Origin: Bin18 sp965242795
GTDB lineage: Bacteria > Desulfobacterota > Binatia > Bin18
DNA: 64,000 nucleotides
Reading direction: 5' to 3'
Assembly (NCBI GenBank): GCA_965242795.1
Contig: OZ251505.1
Location: 372,001-436,000 of the forward strand
Shown here: positions 16,601-23,548 of the stretch, one piece after another
Layout of the letters: the number at the start of each line of letters is the position of its first letter
Position numbering within the stretch: position 1 is the first letter of the stretch
The notes under the pieces: generated by a model
Seen by the model: the letters and a program-made list of their open reading frames with translations, nothing else
What the model was told of the DNA's origin: nothing
The model's database searches: none
Position numbers and translations under genes: made by a program

Positions 16601-19174
16601 GGTCTCGTCGATCACCACGGCCTCGAAGCTCGGCCGCAGACTCCGGCGGGGCGGGCGGGAATGGCCGACCACCCGGTGGTTCTCCACGTTCGACAACGCG
16701 TGGCTCCCCAGGGCGAGTATCGCGATCGGCCTCGGATCTACCCCCTCGTCCGCGATATTGCCGACGAGCAGAATCGTCCCGCCGTTCAGATCCAGCGCGT
16801 CCGCCCCGATGCTGATGCCGTCCCGGTCCGTGTCGCCGGCCCGCACCACGTAGCTGAACACCAGATCCGGCGACGGCGGCCCCGACCTCGACTCGTACGC
16901 CGCCTGCCGCGTCTCCGTCTCCGCCCCCATCCCGAGGGTCAGCGCCAACTGGGGCGAACCCGTCACCATCACCACCCGGTCAAACGTCACGCGCACCCGG
17001 ATCGTGTCGCCCGTTCCGTACGTCCAGCCCGCCGCCGGCGCGCTTTCCACCACCACGTCGGTCACCGTTGGCTGACTCAGATGAGCGACGCCTCCATTCA
17101 CCTTGTGGTTCGCGCTGGCCGCGACCGCGCCGTGCATCAGGGTCGCCGCCATCGTCGTGTCGCGCGCGTCGTCGATCGTTCCGCCGTTCAGGGCCAGCCC
17201 GTTCGCCGGGATGGCGATGCCGTCCACCGCGTCCAGGTCCACGCCGCCCGAGCCGTCGCCGCCCGAATTCGCACCCTGCACCACGTAGTGGAAGGTCAGC
17301 GTGTTCGTGCCCGAACCCGACGCGTAATCCGCCTGCCGGGGAACCGCCCCGACGGTCAGCTCCACCTGCGGCGTCCCCGTCACGTCCACCCGCTGCGTGA
17401 ACTGCACCTGCACCGCGATCCGCTCGCCGAGGCCGTAGGTGTCGCCCGACGCCGGGCTGCTCGCGATCGACACCGCGCTCACTGCCGCCACCGCGAACTG
17501 AACGCCGTCCACCAAGCGGGTCGAGTCGTTGGGGAAGGCGTTGCCGCCCAACCCCAGCTCCGCGTTGGTCCGATCCGCGGTGGTCGCGCGTATCGTCCCG
17601 CCGTTCAGCGTCAGCGCGCTCGACCCGATGCCGAGGCCGTCCGGGTCCTCGTCCCCGAGCGCCACCGTGTAGCGGAACACCAGCGCCGTCGTCCCCGTAC
17701 CCGAGACGTAGTCCGCCTGCTGCGTCCCCGACGTCAAGGCCAGCGCCACCTGCGGCGTCCCCGTCACGTCCACCGCCCGGTTGAAGTTCACCGTGACTTC
17801 GATCCGCTCGCCGCGCTGGAACGTGGAGCCCGACCCTGGGCTGTTCATGACGATGCCCCTAGGAGTGGCAGTAGTGAGCGACACGACCGGCGGGGTGGCC
17901 ACCTTGTGGTCCGCGTCGGCGCTGATCACGTGCGTGCCCAGCCCCAGCGCCGCCGCCACCGCGGCGTCGCGCGCGTCGTTGATCGCCCCGCTGTTCAGCG
18001 TCAGCGCGCCCGCCGCCACGCCGATGCCGTCTTCGTCGACGTCGTCGGAGGCCGTCGTGTAGCGGAACACCAGCGCCGTCGTCCCCGTGCCGCTGGTGTA
18101 GTCCGCCTGCCGGGTGTTCGAGCCGATGGTCAGCGCCAGCCGCGGCGTCCCCCCGGTCGTGACCACGTTCACCGCCCGGTTGAACGTCACCGTCACGTCG
18201 ATGTCCTCGACCAGCCCGTACGTGTCGCCGCTCGCCGGGCTGCTCGTGACCGCCACGCCGCTCACCGCCGCGGCCGTCAGCGCCGTGCCGTCCACCTTGT
18301 GATCCGCGCTGTCTGAAATCGCGTGGGTGCCGAGCCCCAGCAGCGCGTTCGTCGTGGTGCCCGTCACGACGATCGTCCCGCCGTTCAGGGTCAGTGCGCT
18401 CGCCCCGATGGTGATCCCGTCGCTGTCCACATCCGCCTGCACCGCCGTGTAGCGGAACTTCAACTCCGTCGTGCCCGAGCCGGAGGCGTAGGACGCCTGC
18501 CGAGTGTTCGCGGCGATGCCCAGCGCGAGCTGCGGTGTCCCCGTCACGGTCACCGCCCGGTTGAACGTCACCGTGGCTTCGATCACCTCGCCGCGCTCGT
18601 ACGTGTCGCCGAGGACCGGCGCGTTCAGCGCCACCGCATCCACCCCCGCCAGGCCGGCGCCCCACTGCCTGCCGTCCACCTTGTGCCCGGCCTGGTTGCT
18701 CAGGGCGGCGTGGTTGCGGCCGATGACCCTGATGGGGTTGTGGGTGTGCCAAGTACCGGCGCCGGTGATGGAGTTTTCCTTGACGGTGAGGCCGTCGGTG
18801 TCGAGGTCGTCGGCCCCCACCGTGTAGGAGAAGTGCACCGCCGTCATGAAGGAGGAGAAGGAGGAGGTGCTGACCGCCTCCCGATCGGTGCCGCCGATGT
18901 CGAGCTGCATCCTGGCGGTACTGGGGTTGCCGCTGGAGAGCTGGGGGATGTTCAACCGGAAGGTGATGGTCTCGCCCCGGCCGTAGGTGTCGCCGCTGGC
19001 GGGTGTGGAGGTGATGTTGACGCTGACGTCCTGGGCGAGCGCGGGGCCGGCCGTCCACGCCACGACCGCGAGGACGGCGGCGGCGAGCGGGGCCAGCGAA
19101 ACGAGCTTTCTCGTCCATGAGGTGCGGGGATTTCGTGGAAACATCAATGAACCTCTATCGCCAGCCCTCGACAT
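13664..19174 (-). CDS. Giant exported repeat protein with C-terminal autotransporter-like beta-barrel
   Basis: About 1,836 aa. ATG 19174 follows GGAGGAGGAG by 5 nt; an upstream in-frame extension would run through the hicB gene and is rejected. A signal peptide ends 'AWTAGPALAQD'. The passenger has six ~90-residue SwmB-type beta repeats (residues ~50-840): each starts 'ASGDTYGxGExI', contains 'VTGTPQLALTIG' and 'TRQADYASGSGTTALVFRY', and ends 'DGIxIGAxALTLNGGTI'. Three dystroglycan/cadherin-like domains follow (~845-1140; repeated 'GTPTEARDKRTYTLTAMDA'), then a Calx-beta-like domain (~1143-1250, 'ATVAEGGVAEFALTLSRAV', 'GEDYQAEA'). The last ~400 residues are alternating amphipathic beta strands ending 'VALYGHLGW', with an aromatic final residue as in outer-membrane barrels. 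It is probably a surface adhesin secreted by the type V route. Confidence 0.85.
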   Translation of the reverse strand: MSRAGDRGSLMFPRNPRTSWTRKLVSLAPLAAAVLAVVAWTAGPALAQDVSVNITSTPASGDTYGRGETITFRLNIPQLSSGNPSTARMQLDIGGTDREAVSTSSFSSFMTAVHFSYTVGADDLDTDGLTVKENSITGAGTWHTHNPIRVIGRNHAALSNQAGHKVDGRQWGAGLAGVDAVALNAPVLGDTYERGEVIEATVTFNRAVTVTGTPQLALGIAANTRQASYASGSGTTELKFRYTAVQADVDSDGITIGASALTLNGGTIVVTGTTTNALLGLGTHAISDSADHKVDGTALTAAAVSGVAVTSSPASGDTYGLVEDIDVTVTFNRAVNVVTTGGTPRLALTIGSNTRQADYTSGTGTTALVFRYTTASDDVDEDGIGVAAGALTLNSGAINDARDAAVAAALGLGTHVISADADHKVATPPVVSLTTATPRGIVMNSPGSGSTFQRGERIEVTVNFNRAVDVTGTPQVALALTSGTQQADYVSGTGTTALVFRYTVALGDEDPDGLGIGSSALTLNGGTIRATTADRTNAELGLGGNAFPNDSTRLVDGVQFAVAAVSAVSIASSPASGDTYGLGERIAVQVQFTQRVDVTGTPQVELTVGAVPRQADYASGSGTNTLTFHYVVQGANSGGDGSGGVDLDAVDGIAIPANGLALNGGTIDDARDTTMAATLMHGAVAASANHKVNGGVAHLSQPTVTDVVVESAPAAGWTYGTGDTIRVRVTFDRVVMVTGSPQLALTLGMGAETETRQAAYESRSGPPSPDLVFSYVVRAGDTDRDGISIGADALDLNGGTILLVGNIADEGVDPRPIAILALGSHALSNVENHRVVGHSRPPRRSLRPSFEAVVIDETYMVDTAIPPLVLPAATGGDGTLSYAVTPDLPPGLTYTEPADATGGGTISGTPTEARDKRTYTLTAMDADGDVTTPPLSFTLTVEADRMPSFEAVVIDRTYVVGTAIAPLVLPAAMDGDGPLSYTPPPDLPPGLTYTAPADATSGGTITGTPTEARDKRTYTLTAMDADGDVTTPPLSFTLTVEADEQPSFGEAVVPPQILLVQEPMVPVLLPRARSGNGTLLYTLTPESPAGLTFTLPTASAEGRIAGTPTAVQAATTYMLTATDADGDVTTPPLTFSIEVVRIPVQVTLTDATVAEGGVAEFALTLSRAVPKPLTFHWTADRPGSATPGEDYQAEAAGRLRLAADTTAGTLRVPTIDDRRVEPVETFTVTVTLPGDPVIEATDVTAEGRIEDDDAERARKRSLGMVLAGVGRTLATDAVDVIGERFLRQPTGNQVTVGGQALTLHDDPQAGRWRQAAGVAYGVARALGVEVGSPLGGGDGQFGQVRGAAWHTLTRHLNDPHGGAAPLSAWDTPGPFVGGLGNGLGVRLPAGGSLVGATPFGSGALPGMADGTGLGQGGFDRAHAATPHLRAASGTLRNPVQFRRVAATELLAQSRFVMPLGEEAAEGWTSGWTLWGRGTAGGFDGKPKDDFSMDGNVFTGYLGLDYRLQPNVLLGLAVAHSQGDVDYETRDVTKGAVDLTLTSVLPYAHWSPRPGLGVWGLFGAGWGDLKLRDEAGKVKTDLEMLMAAVGARQEVLTWRRIDVALKADAFLTELEVDADDRLPKTAGDAQRLRLMVEGRTAWAVSEDSHLTPIFEVGGRWDGGKAETGVGAELGGGFEYVHTKLGLRIEARGRYLLAHQKSAFDEWGASLTLKLDPGEAKRGLWLAVAPVWGAEASQVEQMWGSADVLQAGAETDTPPGLSPAQVEFDIGYGLVTHEGAGLLTTYGGLSMAGPQNHGYRLGGRIELGEWIDLSVEGERTTQAGGAAHQVALYGHLGW

Positions 19175-19304
19175 ATCGACTCCTCCTCCAGACGTCTCGC
19201 TCCACCCCGGCCCGATCGAGGCTCTTCGAGAGCAGGGCCGGGCCGATTTCTCCCCTGTGGGGGTTCGGAATGGCAAGGCGCACGTCATCCTTCCCCATGA
19301 ACAT
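19155..19304 (-). pseudogene. Truncated HicA-like toxin remnant
   Basis: A 49-codon frame starting 3 nt after the hicB stop. 'DDVRLAIPNPHRGEIGPALLSKSLDRAGVERDVW' matches the C-terminal half of HicA (P-x-P-H-x-x-E-I, then L-L-x-x-I-L-x-x-A-G-I). The N-terminal half with the catalytic G-S-H-H region is missing. Its 3' end overlaps the start and ribosome-binding site of the giant barrel protein, so the remnant now supplies that gene's 5' region. Probably non-functional. Confidence 0.5.
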
Positions 19305-19307
19305 CCG

Positions 19308-19508
19308 TCAGTTCGTACCGGGCGCGCCTGAGCGCTGCGTGCAGTCGGCCACCAGCCACTCGTCCACGATTCTGCACAGGTCCCGGTACACCGCTGCCTT
19401 GTCGTCGCCATGACAGCACGGGCCGATGACCCCCGGGCAGGAGCCGACGAAACACTGGTCTTCGTCGGACCACTCGACCCGCTTGACGTAGCTGGCACTG
19501 TCCTTCAT
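19308..19508 (-). CDS. HicB-like antitoxin, short form
   Basis: 66 aa; ATG 19508 has GAGGA about 11 nt upstream. The partial RNase-H-like fold of HicB is visible: 'VEWSDEDQCFVGSCPGVIG' followed by 'DDKAAVYRDLCRIVDEWL', the usual strand-helix with a conserved C-P-G. No C-terminal ribbon-helix-helix domain is present. The adjacent HicA-like gene is truncated, so this is probably an orphan. Confidence 0.6.
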   Translation of the reverse strand: MKDSASYVKRVEWSDEDQCFVGSCPGVIGPCCHGDDKAAVYRDLCRIVDEWLVADCTQRSGAPGTN

Positions 19509-19587
19509 CCCTGCGATTCCTCTATCCTCCGCCGTACCTCTCGTTCCTGATGACGCAGGGGCTCCCAAGGTCGTCCTCCGCCCCTCC

Positions 19588-20022
19588 CTACTTCAGCTTG
19601 AGCAGGGGACTGTCCGGCGACTCCGGGCGCGGCCCGACCGTGCGGTTGGTGCAGTCGGCCACCAGGTCCAACGCTTCCAGCACGATCTGGCCGATCAACG
19701 GCTCGCTGAGCGGCGGCCCGACGATGCAGTCCGTGTTCATGAAACGGTTGCCGATGTGGACCGTCACCGGCCCGGCGACCGGGCGGGTCTCCTTGCGTTC
19801 GTCCGCGTAGGTCACGACGACCTCGCGCTGCGTTTCCAGCCCCAGCCGGCTGACGACGTTCTCCGGCAACATGAGCATGACTGCGCCGGTGTCCACCACG
19901 CCTTTCACCGTCGTGCGGCGAATGGCGGACTCGTCCAGAAGGCCGCGGGCGGTGACGCTGCGGTCGGCGGTGTTTTCCAGTTCCATGGAAGCGACGATCT
20001 CGCCCATGCGTTCCTCCGTCAT
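19588..20022 (-). CDS. Retropepsin-like (clan AA) aspartyl protease family protein, copy 1
   Basis: 144 aa. 'VKGVVDTGAVMLMLPENVVSRLGL' is the D-T-G-A active-site loop of bacterial single-domain clan AA proteases, followed by 'VTYADERKETRPVAGPVTVHIGNRFMNTDCIVG' and the flap-like 'PLIGQIVLEALDLVADC', typical of this family ('LIG...LE.LdLvvD'). Would act as a homodimer, since each chain supplies one Asp. Substrate unknown; in this family a role as a small housekeeping or toxin-antitoxin-associated protein is possible. Almost the same protein is encoded 990 nt upstream (20581-21012). Confidence 0.8.
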   Translation of the reverse strand: MTEERMGEIVASMELENTADRSVTARGLLDESAIRRTTVKGVVDTGAVMLMLPENVVSRLGLETQREVVVTYADERKETRPVAGPVTVHIGNRFMNTDCIVGPPLSEPLIGQIVLEALDLVADCTNRTVGPRPESPDSPLLKLK

Positions 20023-20062
20023 CCATCAATCGGGGGCATCGTAGCCCCGGTGTTGCGGACGG

Positions 20063-20108
20063 TCAAATGCGGCCTTCGTCCCCGGACGACGCGGAAACCT
20101 GGGAGCGC
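20063..20108 (-). pseudogene. 3'-terminal remnant of hemG carried by a duplication
   Basis: Read on the minus strand, these bases give 'QVSASSGDEGRI' and a stop, against 'QVSASCGGEGHI' and a stop at the end of the intact hemG at 21053. The match continues into the 5' flank of the protease-like gene. It marks one edge of the tandem duplication. Confidence 0.7.
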
Positions 20109-20302
20109 GTGAGCCTGCGGTCCCTGAGCCTGTCGAAGGGTGGAGAAACGGGCGAAGGATCGTCTCGTCTGTTGAGATCAGACCGGCGTATCCATCTCGA
20201 CCGTGTCGGTCATTCGTGGGCGGCCCGCACTTCCAAGCCGAGGATGACGTTCACGCCCACCACGGGGGAGTCATCGTGGTCGAAGCGGGCGTCGGGCACG
20301 GC

Positions 20303-20489
20303 TCAACGCTCCGCCGCCCGGCTGCGTCTCAGGACGGGGGCCAGCGCCCGCAGGGCGTCGTTGACGGTCGCGCCGTCGGGAAACACGTCCAGGACGTCCG
20401 GCGAGATGACGACCACGTTCGCACCCCGGGCGTACCGGCGCGCCGTGACCCCCCCGGTTCCCGTGGGAGAAGTCGTATTCCGGACGCAT
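20303..20489 (-). pseudogene. Small conserved protein split by a one-base slip in a G7 run
   Basis: From ATG 20489 one frame reads 'MRPEYDFSHGNRG', then runs into a run of seven C on the plus strand (20449-20455). Removing one base brings in the other frame, 'VTARRYARGANVVVISPD', then 'VLDVFPDGATVNDALRALAPVL' and a stop at 20303. The joined product follows the pattern of a common small bacterial family (M-x-x-E-Y-D-F-S...R-G-x-Y-A-x-R-Y-A-x-G-x-N-V-V-V-L-x-P-D-V). The break may be a real frameshift, phase variation at the homopolymer, or a sequencing error. Function unknown; possibly an antitoxin. Confidence 0.65.
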
Positions 20490-20580
20490 GGTGTCCTCAT
20501 CCGCAGCCACGCCGTCAGACGGTGGCCGGCTCGGCGATGAAGCGGACGCAGACGAACCCAAGGTGGTCTTCCGCTTCCCG

Positions 20581-21012
20581 CTACTTCAGCTTGAGCAGGG
20601 GGCTGTCCGGCGATTCCGGGCGCGGCCCGACCGTGCGGTTGGTGCAGTCCGCCACCAGGTCCAACGCTTCCAGCACGATCTGGCCGATCAGGGGCTCGCT
20701 GAGCGGCGGCCCGACGATGCAGTCGGTGTTCATGAAGCGGTTGCCGATCTGGACCGTCACCGGCCCGGCGACTTGGCGGGTCTCCTTACGCTCGTCCGCG
20801 TAGGTCACGACGACTTGGCGCCGCGTCCTCAAGCCGAGGCGCCCGACGACGTTCTCCGGCAACACGAGCATGACCGCGCCGGTGTCCACCACGCCTTCCA
20901 CCGTCGTACGGCGAACCGTGGATTCGTCGCGCAAGCCCTCGCTGACGATGTCGCGGTCGACGGTGTTTTCCAGTTCCATGGAAGCGACGATCTCGCCCAT
21001 GCGTTCCTCCAT
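20581..21012 (-). CDS. Retropepsin-like (clan AA) aspartyl protease family protein, copy 2
   Basis: 143 aa, nearly identical in its last 75 residues to copy 1. Active-site loop 'VEGVVDTGAVMLVLPENVVGRLGL'. Differences cluster in residues 18-35 and around the loop, so the copies have begun to diverge or were partly homogenised. Its 5' end lies 40 nt downstream of the hemG stop on the same strand, so it could be read from the hem operon. Confidence 0.8.
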   Translation of the reverse strand: MEERMGEIVASMELENTVDRDIVSEGLRDESTVRRTTVEGVVDTGAVMLVLPENVVGRLGLRTRRQVVVTYADERKETRQVAGPVTVQIGNRFMNTDCIVGPPLSEPLIGQIVLEALDLVADCTNRTVGPRPESPDSPLLKLK

Positions 21013-21052
21013 CCATCAATCGGGGGCACCTTAGCCCCGGTGTTGCGGACGG

Positions 21053-22567
21053 TCAAATGTGGCCTTCGCCCCCGCACGACGCGGAAACCTGGGAACACGC
21101 CTGCGCCGCGGCCTCGCCACTCCGTACGCAGTCGGCCAGCCCGACGCCGCGATAGGCGTTGCCGGCCAGCGCCAGTCCGGGATAGCGCGCAACGCGGGCT
21201 TCGACCTCCGCCACGCGGCGCAGATGCCCGACCCGATATTGCGGCATGGAGTGCGGATAGCGCGCGATGCGGGTGAACAGCGGCGCCACCTGCACGCCGA
21301 GCAGTGCGCGGAGTTCGCCGCGGACCAGGGCCAGCAGTTCCGAATCCTCGCGCTCGAACAGTTCGGGTTGCAGTGCGCCGCCTACAAAGGTGCGCAGCAG
21401 GACGTGGCCGGCCGGCGCCCGGCCGGCATATTTCACGCTGGAGAACGTCGCGGCCATGATCGACCGGTGCTCCGCGCGCGGTACGACGAAGCCGAACCCG
21501 TCGAGCGGATGCGGAATCCGGTCGCGGGGGTAGGCCAGATTCACGGTCGCGGCCGAAGTGTACGGAATCGCGGCGAGGTGTCGGCCGAGCGTCTCGTCGA
21601 GGTCGTGCACGAGGCGCGCGGACGTATGCGCCGGGGTCGCGAGCACCACGCCCGTGGCGCGGACCGGCGCGCCGCTCCGGGTTTCGACGCTCCAGCGTGG
21701 TCCGGCGTCCGTTTGCGGGCGATAGCGGATGCGCGAGACCGGCGCGTCGAGGCGCACGGTTGCGTTTTCGAGTCGGTCGGCGAGCGCCGAAACGATGCGC
21801 CCCACGCCGGCGCGCGGCGTGACGAACAGGCTCCAGCGCGCCCCGCTCGCCCCGGCCGCGGCCGGCCGATTCTTCCGCGCCGCGCGCCACAACCCGTACG
21901 TCACGCTGCGGTACTCGCGCTCCAGGTCGAGGAACCGCGGCATGGTCGCGGCCAAGCTGAGTCGGTCCGGGTCCGCGCCGTAGATGCCGCCGATGAGGGG
22001 CTGGGCGATCCGTTCCAGCACCTCGTTGCCGAAGCGGCGGCGCACGAACGCGCCCAGGCTTTCGTCCTCGCCCGCCGCGGCGCGCGGCAGCGCCAAGTCC
22101 AGCGCCGCGCGCAGTTTCCCCGTCCAGGAGAACAGCCCGGAACGCAGCCACGGACCCACCCGCGTCGGCGCCAGCAGCATGAACCCGGCCGGAAGCGGCG
22201 CCAACCGGCCCTTCCGCACCACGAACGTGGTGCGATGATCCGGGTTGGTGCCGATCAACTCCGATTCCAACCCGAGCCGCCGGCACAACGCCAGCGCCCA
22301 GGGCTTTTCGGAAATGAACGAATCCGGCCCGCGTTCGATCAGGAAGCCGTCGCGCTGCTCGGTTTCGATCACGCCGCCCAGCCGGCCGGACGCTTCCAAC
22401 AGCGTGATGCGCAGCGCGCGACCGGTCTCACGCCGCAACTCGACCAGCCGATGCGCCGCGGCCAGCCCCGCGATGCCGCCGCCGACGATCACGACGTGGG
22501 GGACTCCCTGCGCGTCGTCACGACCGGGCGTTGCGGGACGGGGCGGGTGGGGCATGACGGAAGACAC
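21053..22567 (-). CDS. hemG: Protoporphyrinogen/coproporphyrinogen III oxidase, HemY type
   Basis: 504 aa FAD flavoprotein that oxidises the porphyrinogen ring with O2. N-terminal dinucleotide fold 'HVVIVGGGIAGLAAAHRL', then 'LLEASGRLGGVIETEQRDGFLIERGPDSF', the HemY signature. Further motifs are 'AQPLIGGIYGADPDRLS' and the C-terminal FAD contact 'YPGLALAGNAYRGVGLADC'. ATG 22567 lies 12 nt after the hemH stop; ATG 22555 is an alternative. Third gene of hemE-hemH-hemG, the Bacillus gene order. In that lineage HemY-type enzymes make coproporphyrin III; I cannot tell from sequence which porphyrinogen is used here. Confidence 0.92.
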   Translation of the reverse strand: MSSVMPHPPRPATPGRDDAQGVPHVVIVGGGIAGLAAAHRLVELRRETGRALRITLLEASGRLGGVIETEQRDGFLIERGPDSFISEKPWALALCRRLGLESELIGTNPDHRTTFVVRKGRLAPLPAGFMLLAPTRVGPWLRSGLFSWTGKLRAALDLALPRAAAGEDESLGAFVRRRFGNEVLERIAQPLIGGIYGADPDRLSLAATMPRFLDLEREYRSVTYGLWRAARKNRPAAAGASGARWSLFVTPRAGVGRIVSALADRLENATVRLDAPVSRIRYRPQTDAGPRWSVETRSGAPVRATGVVLATPAHTSARLVHDLDETLGRHLAAIPYTSAATVNLAYPRDRIPHPLDGFGFVVPRAEHRSIMAATFSSVKYAGRAPAGHVLLRTFVGGALQPELFEREDSELLALVRGELRALLGVQVAPLFTRIARYPHSMPQYRVGHLRRVAEVEARVARYPGLALAGNAYRGVGLADCVRSGEAAAQACSQVSASCGGEGHI

Positions 22568-22579
22568 CCCGCGGGCGCT

Positions 22580-23548
22580 CTAGCTGGGGCAGGCCGCGGT
22601 TCGGCGGACCAGTTCGGCCAGCAACCGGATGAAGAGCGGATGGTCGTTGACGGCTTCGGCGCGGATCATGTCGAGCCCGTTTTTCGCGGCGACCTGTCGG
22701 GCTTGGGTATCCAGATCGTACAGAATCTCGATGTTGTCGCTCACGAATCCGAGCGGCACGACGACGACGTCGCGTACGCCTTCGCCTGCCAACCGGACGA
22801 GCGCCGCGCCGACGTCCGGTTCCAACCACGGGACCGAGGGAGGGCCGCTGCGGCTCTGGTAGGCGACCGACCAGGCGTCGTGTCCGATCCGACCGGCGAC
22901 CAGCCGCGCGCCTTCGGTGACTTGGCGGGCGTATGCCACGCTGCTCGGCGGTCCGACGGGGAGGCTGTGGGCGGTGAAGACGACGTGTGCCGCGGCCCGC
23001 CGGCCTGTCGGCAGCCGTGACGACGCCGCGGTCGTGCGGTCGGCGACCGCGGCGATGAACAACGGGTGGTCGTGCCAGCCCGGGCCGAAATCCACCGCGG
23101 GCGCCCGGTCGCCGAGTTGCCGTTGCGCGTCGTGCACGTCGGCTTGGTAACGCTGCCAACCGGCCTCGCTCTGCTGTGCGGACAGGATGAGCCCCGCGGC
23201 CCGGCGGACGCCGTCGTCCGCCATTCGCCCGAGCGTCTCCTCCAGGAACGGGTGCCAGTTCCGCATGCCGACGTACACGGGCACCCGCGGCCCGGCGCGT
23301 TCCAACTCCCGGCGCAGCGCCGCGGCCTGCCGCAGGGTGACGTCGGTCAGCGGCGAGCGCCCGCCGAACAACGCGTAATGTCCCACGACTTCTTGCAGCC
23401 GCGCGGGGGGGATGCCGCGGCCGCGGGTGACGTTTTCCAGGAACCGCGGCACGTCGTCCATGTTTCCGGGGCCGCCGAACGCGATCAGCAAGACGGCGTC
23501 GCACGTCATCGGCTGTCCCGGACGCGCCTCAGCGGTGCGACGACTCAT
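22580..23548 (-). CDS. hemH: Ferrochelatase
   Basis: 322 aa. Inserts Fe(II) into the porphyrin ring. 'AVLLIAFGGPGNMDDVPRFL' opens the family fold; the catalytic His is in 'VVFTAHSLP'; 'VAYQSRSGPPSVPWLEPDV' is the conserved Q-S-R-x-G-P loop; and 'LGFVSDNIEILYDLD' is the acidic metal-path segment (Asn where many have His). Length fits a soluble enzyme with no C-terminal membrane anchor. Overlaps the hemE stop by 20 nt, so hemE and hemH are translationally coupled. Confidence 0.93.
   Translation of the reverse strand: MSRRTAEARPGQPMTCDAVLLIAFGGPGNMDDVPRFLENVTRGRGIPPARLQEVVGHYALFGGRSPLTDVTLRQAAALRRELERAGPRVPVYVGMRNWHPFLEETLGRMADDGVRRAAGLILSAQQSEAGWQRYQADVHDAQRQLGDRAPAVDFGPGWHDHPLFIAAVADRTTAASSRLPTGRRAAAHVVFTAHSLPVGPPSSVAYARQVTEGARLVAGRIGHDAWSVAYQSRSGPPSVPWLEPDVGAALVRLAGEGVRDVVVVPLGFVSDNIEILYDLDTQARQVAAKNGLDMIRAEAVNDHPLFIRLLAELVRRTAACPS

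Larger units (their letters stand above)
19555..21100. repeat. Tandem duplication (two ~550-bp units around a 445-bp spacer)
   Basis: Unit A (about 19555-20115) and unit B (about 20560-21100) match along the protease-like gene, its 5' flank (shared 'ATCAATCGGGGGCA' and 'CCCCGGTGTTGCGGACGG') and the last ~45 bases of hemG. The spacer (20116-20559) holds a dispersed GAGCCTGTCGAAGGG repeat and the frameshifted small gene. Confidence 0.75.

Noticed and set aside
19175..19498. Upstream in-frame extension of the giant barrel gene
   Set aside because: It runs through hicB and the hicA remnant in another frame, has no family similarity, and would bury the signal peptide. ATG 19174 has a strong ribosome-binding site.
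20210..20297. 29-codon minus-strand frame after the frameshifted gene ('VPDARFDHDDSPVVGVNVIL')
   Set aside because: Looks protein-like, but too short to assign and without a clear start signal.
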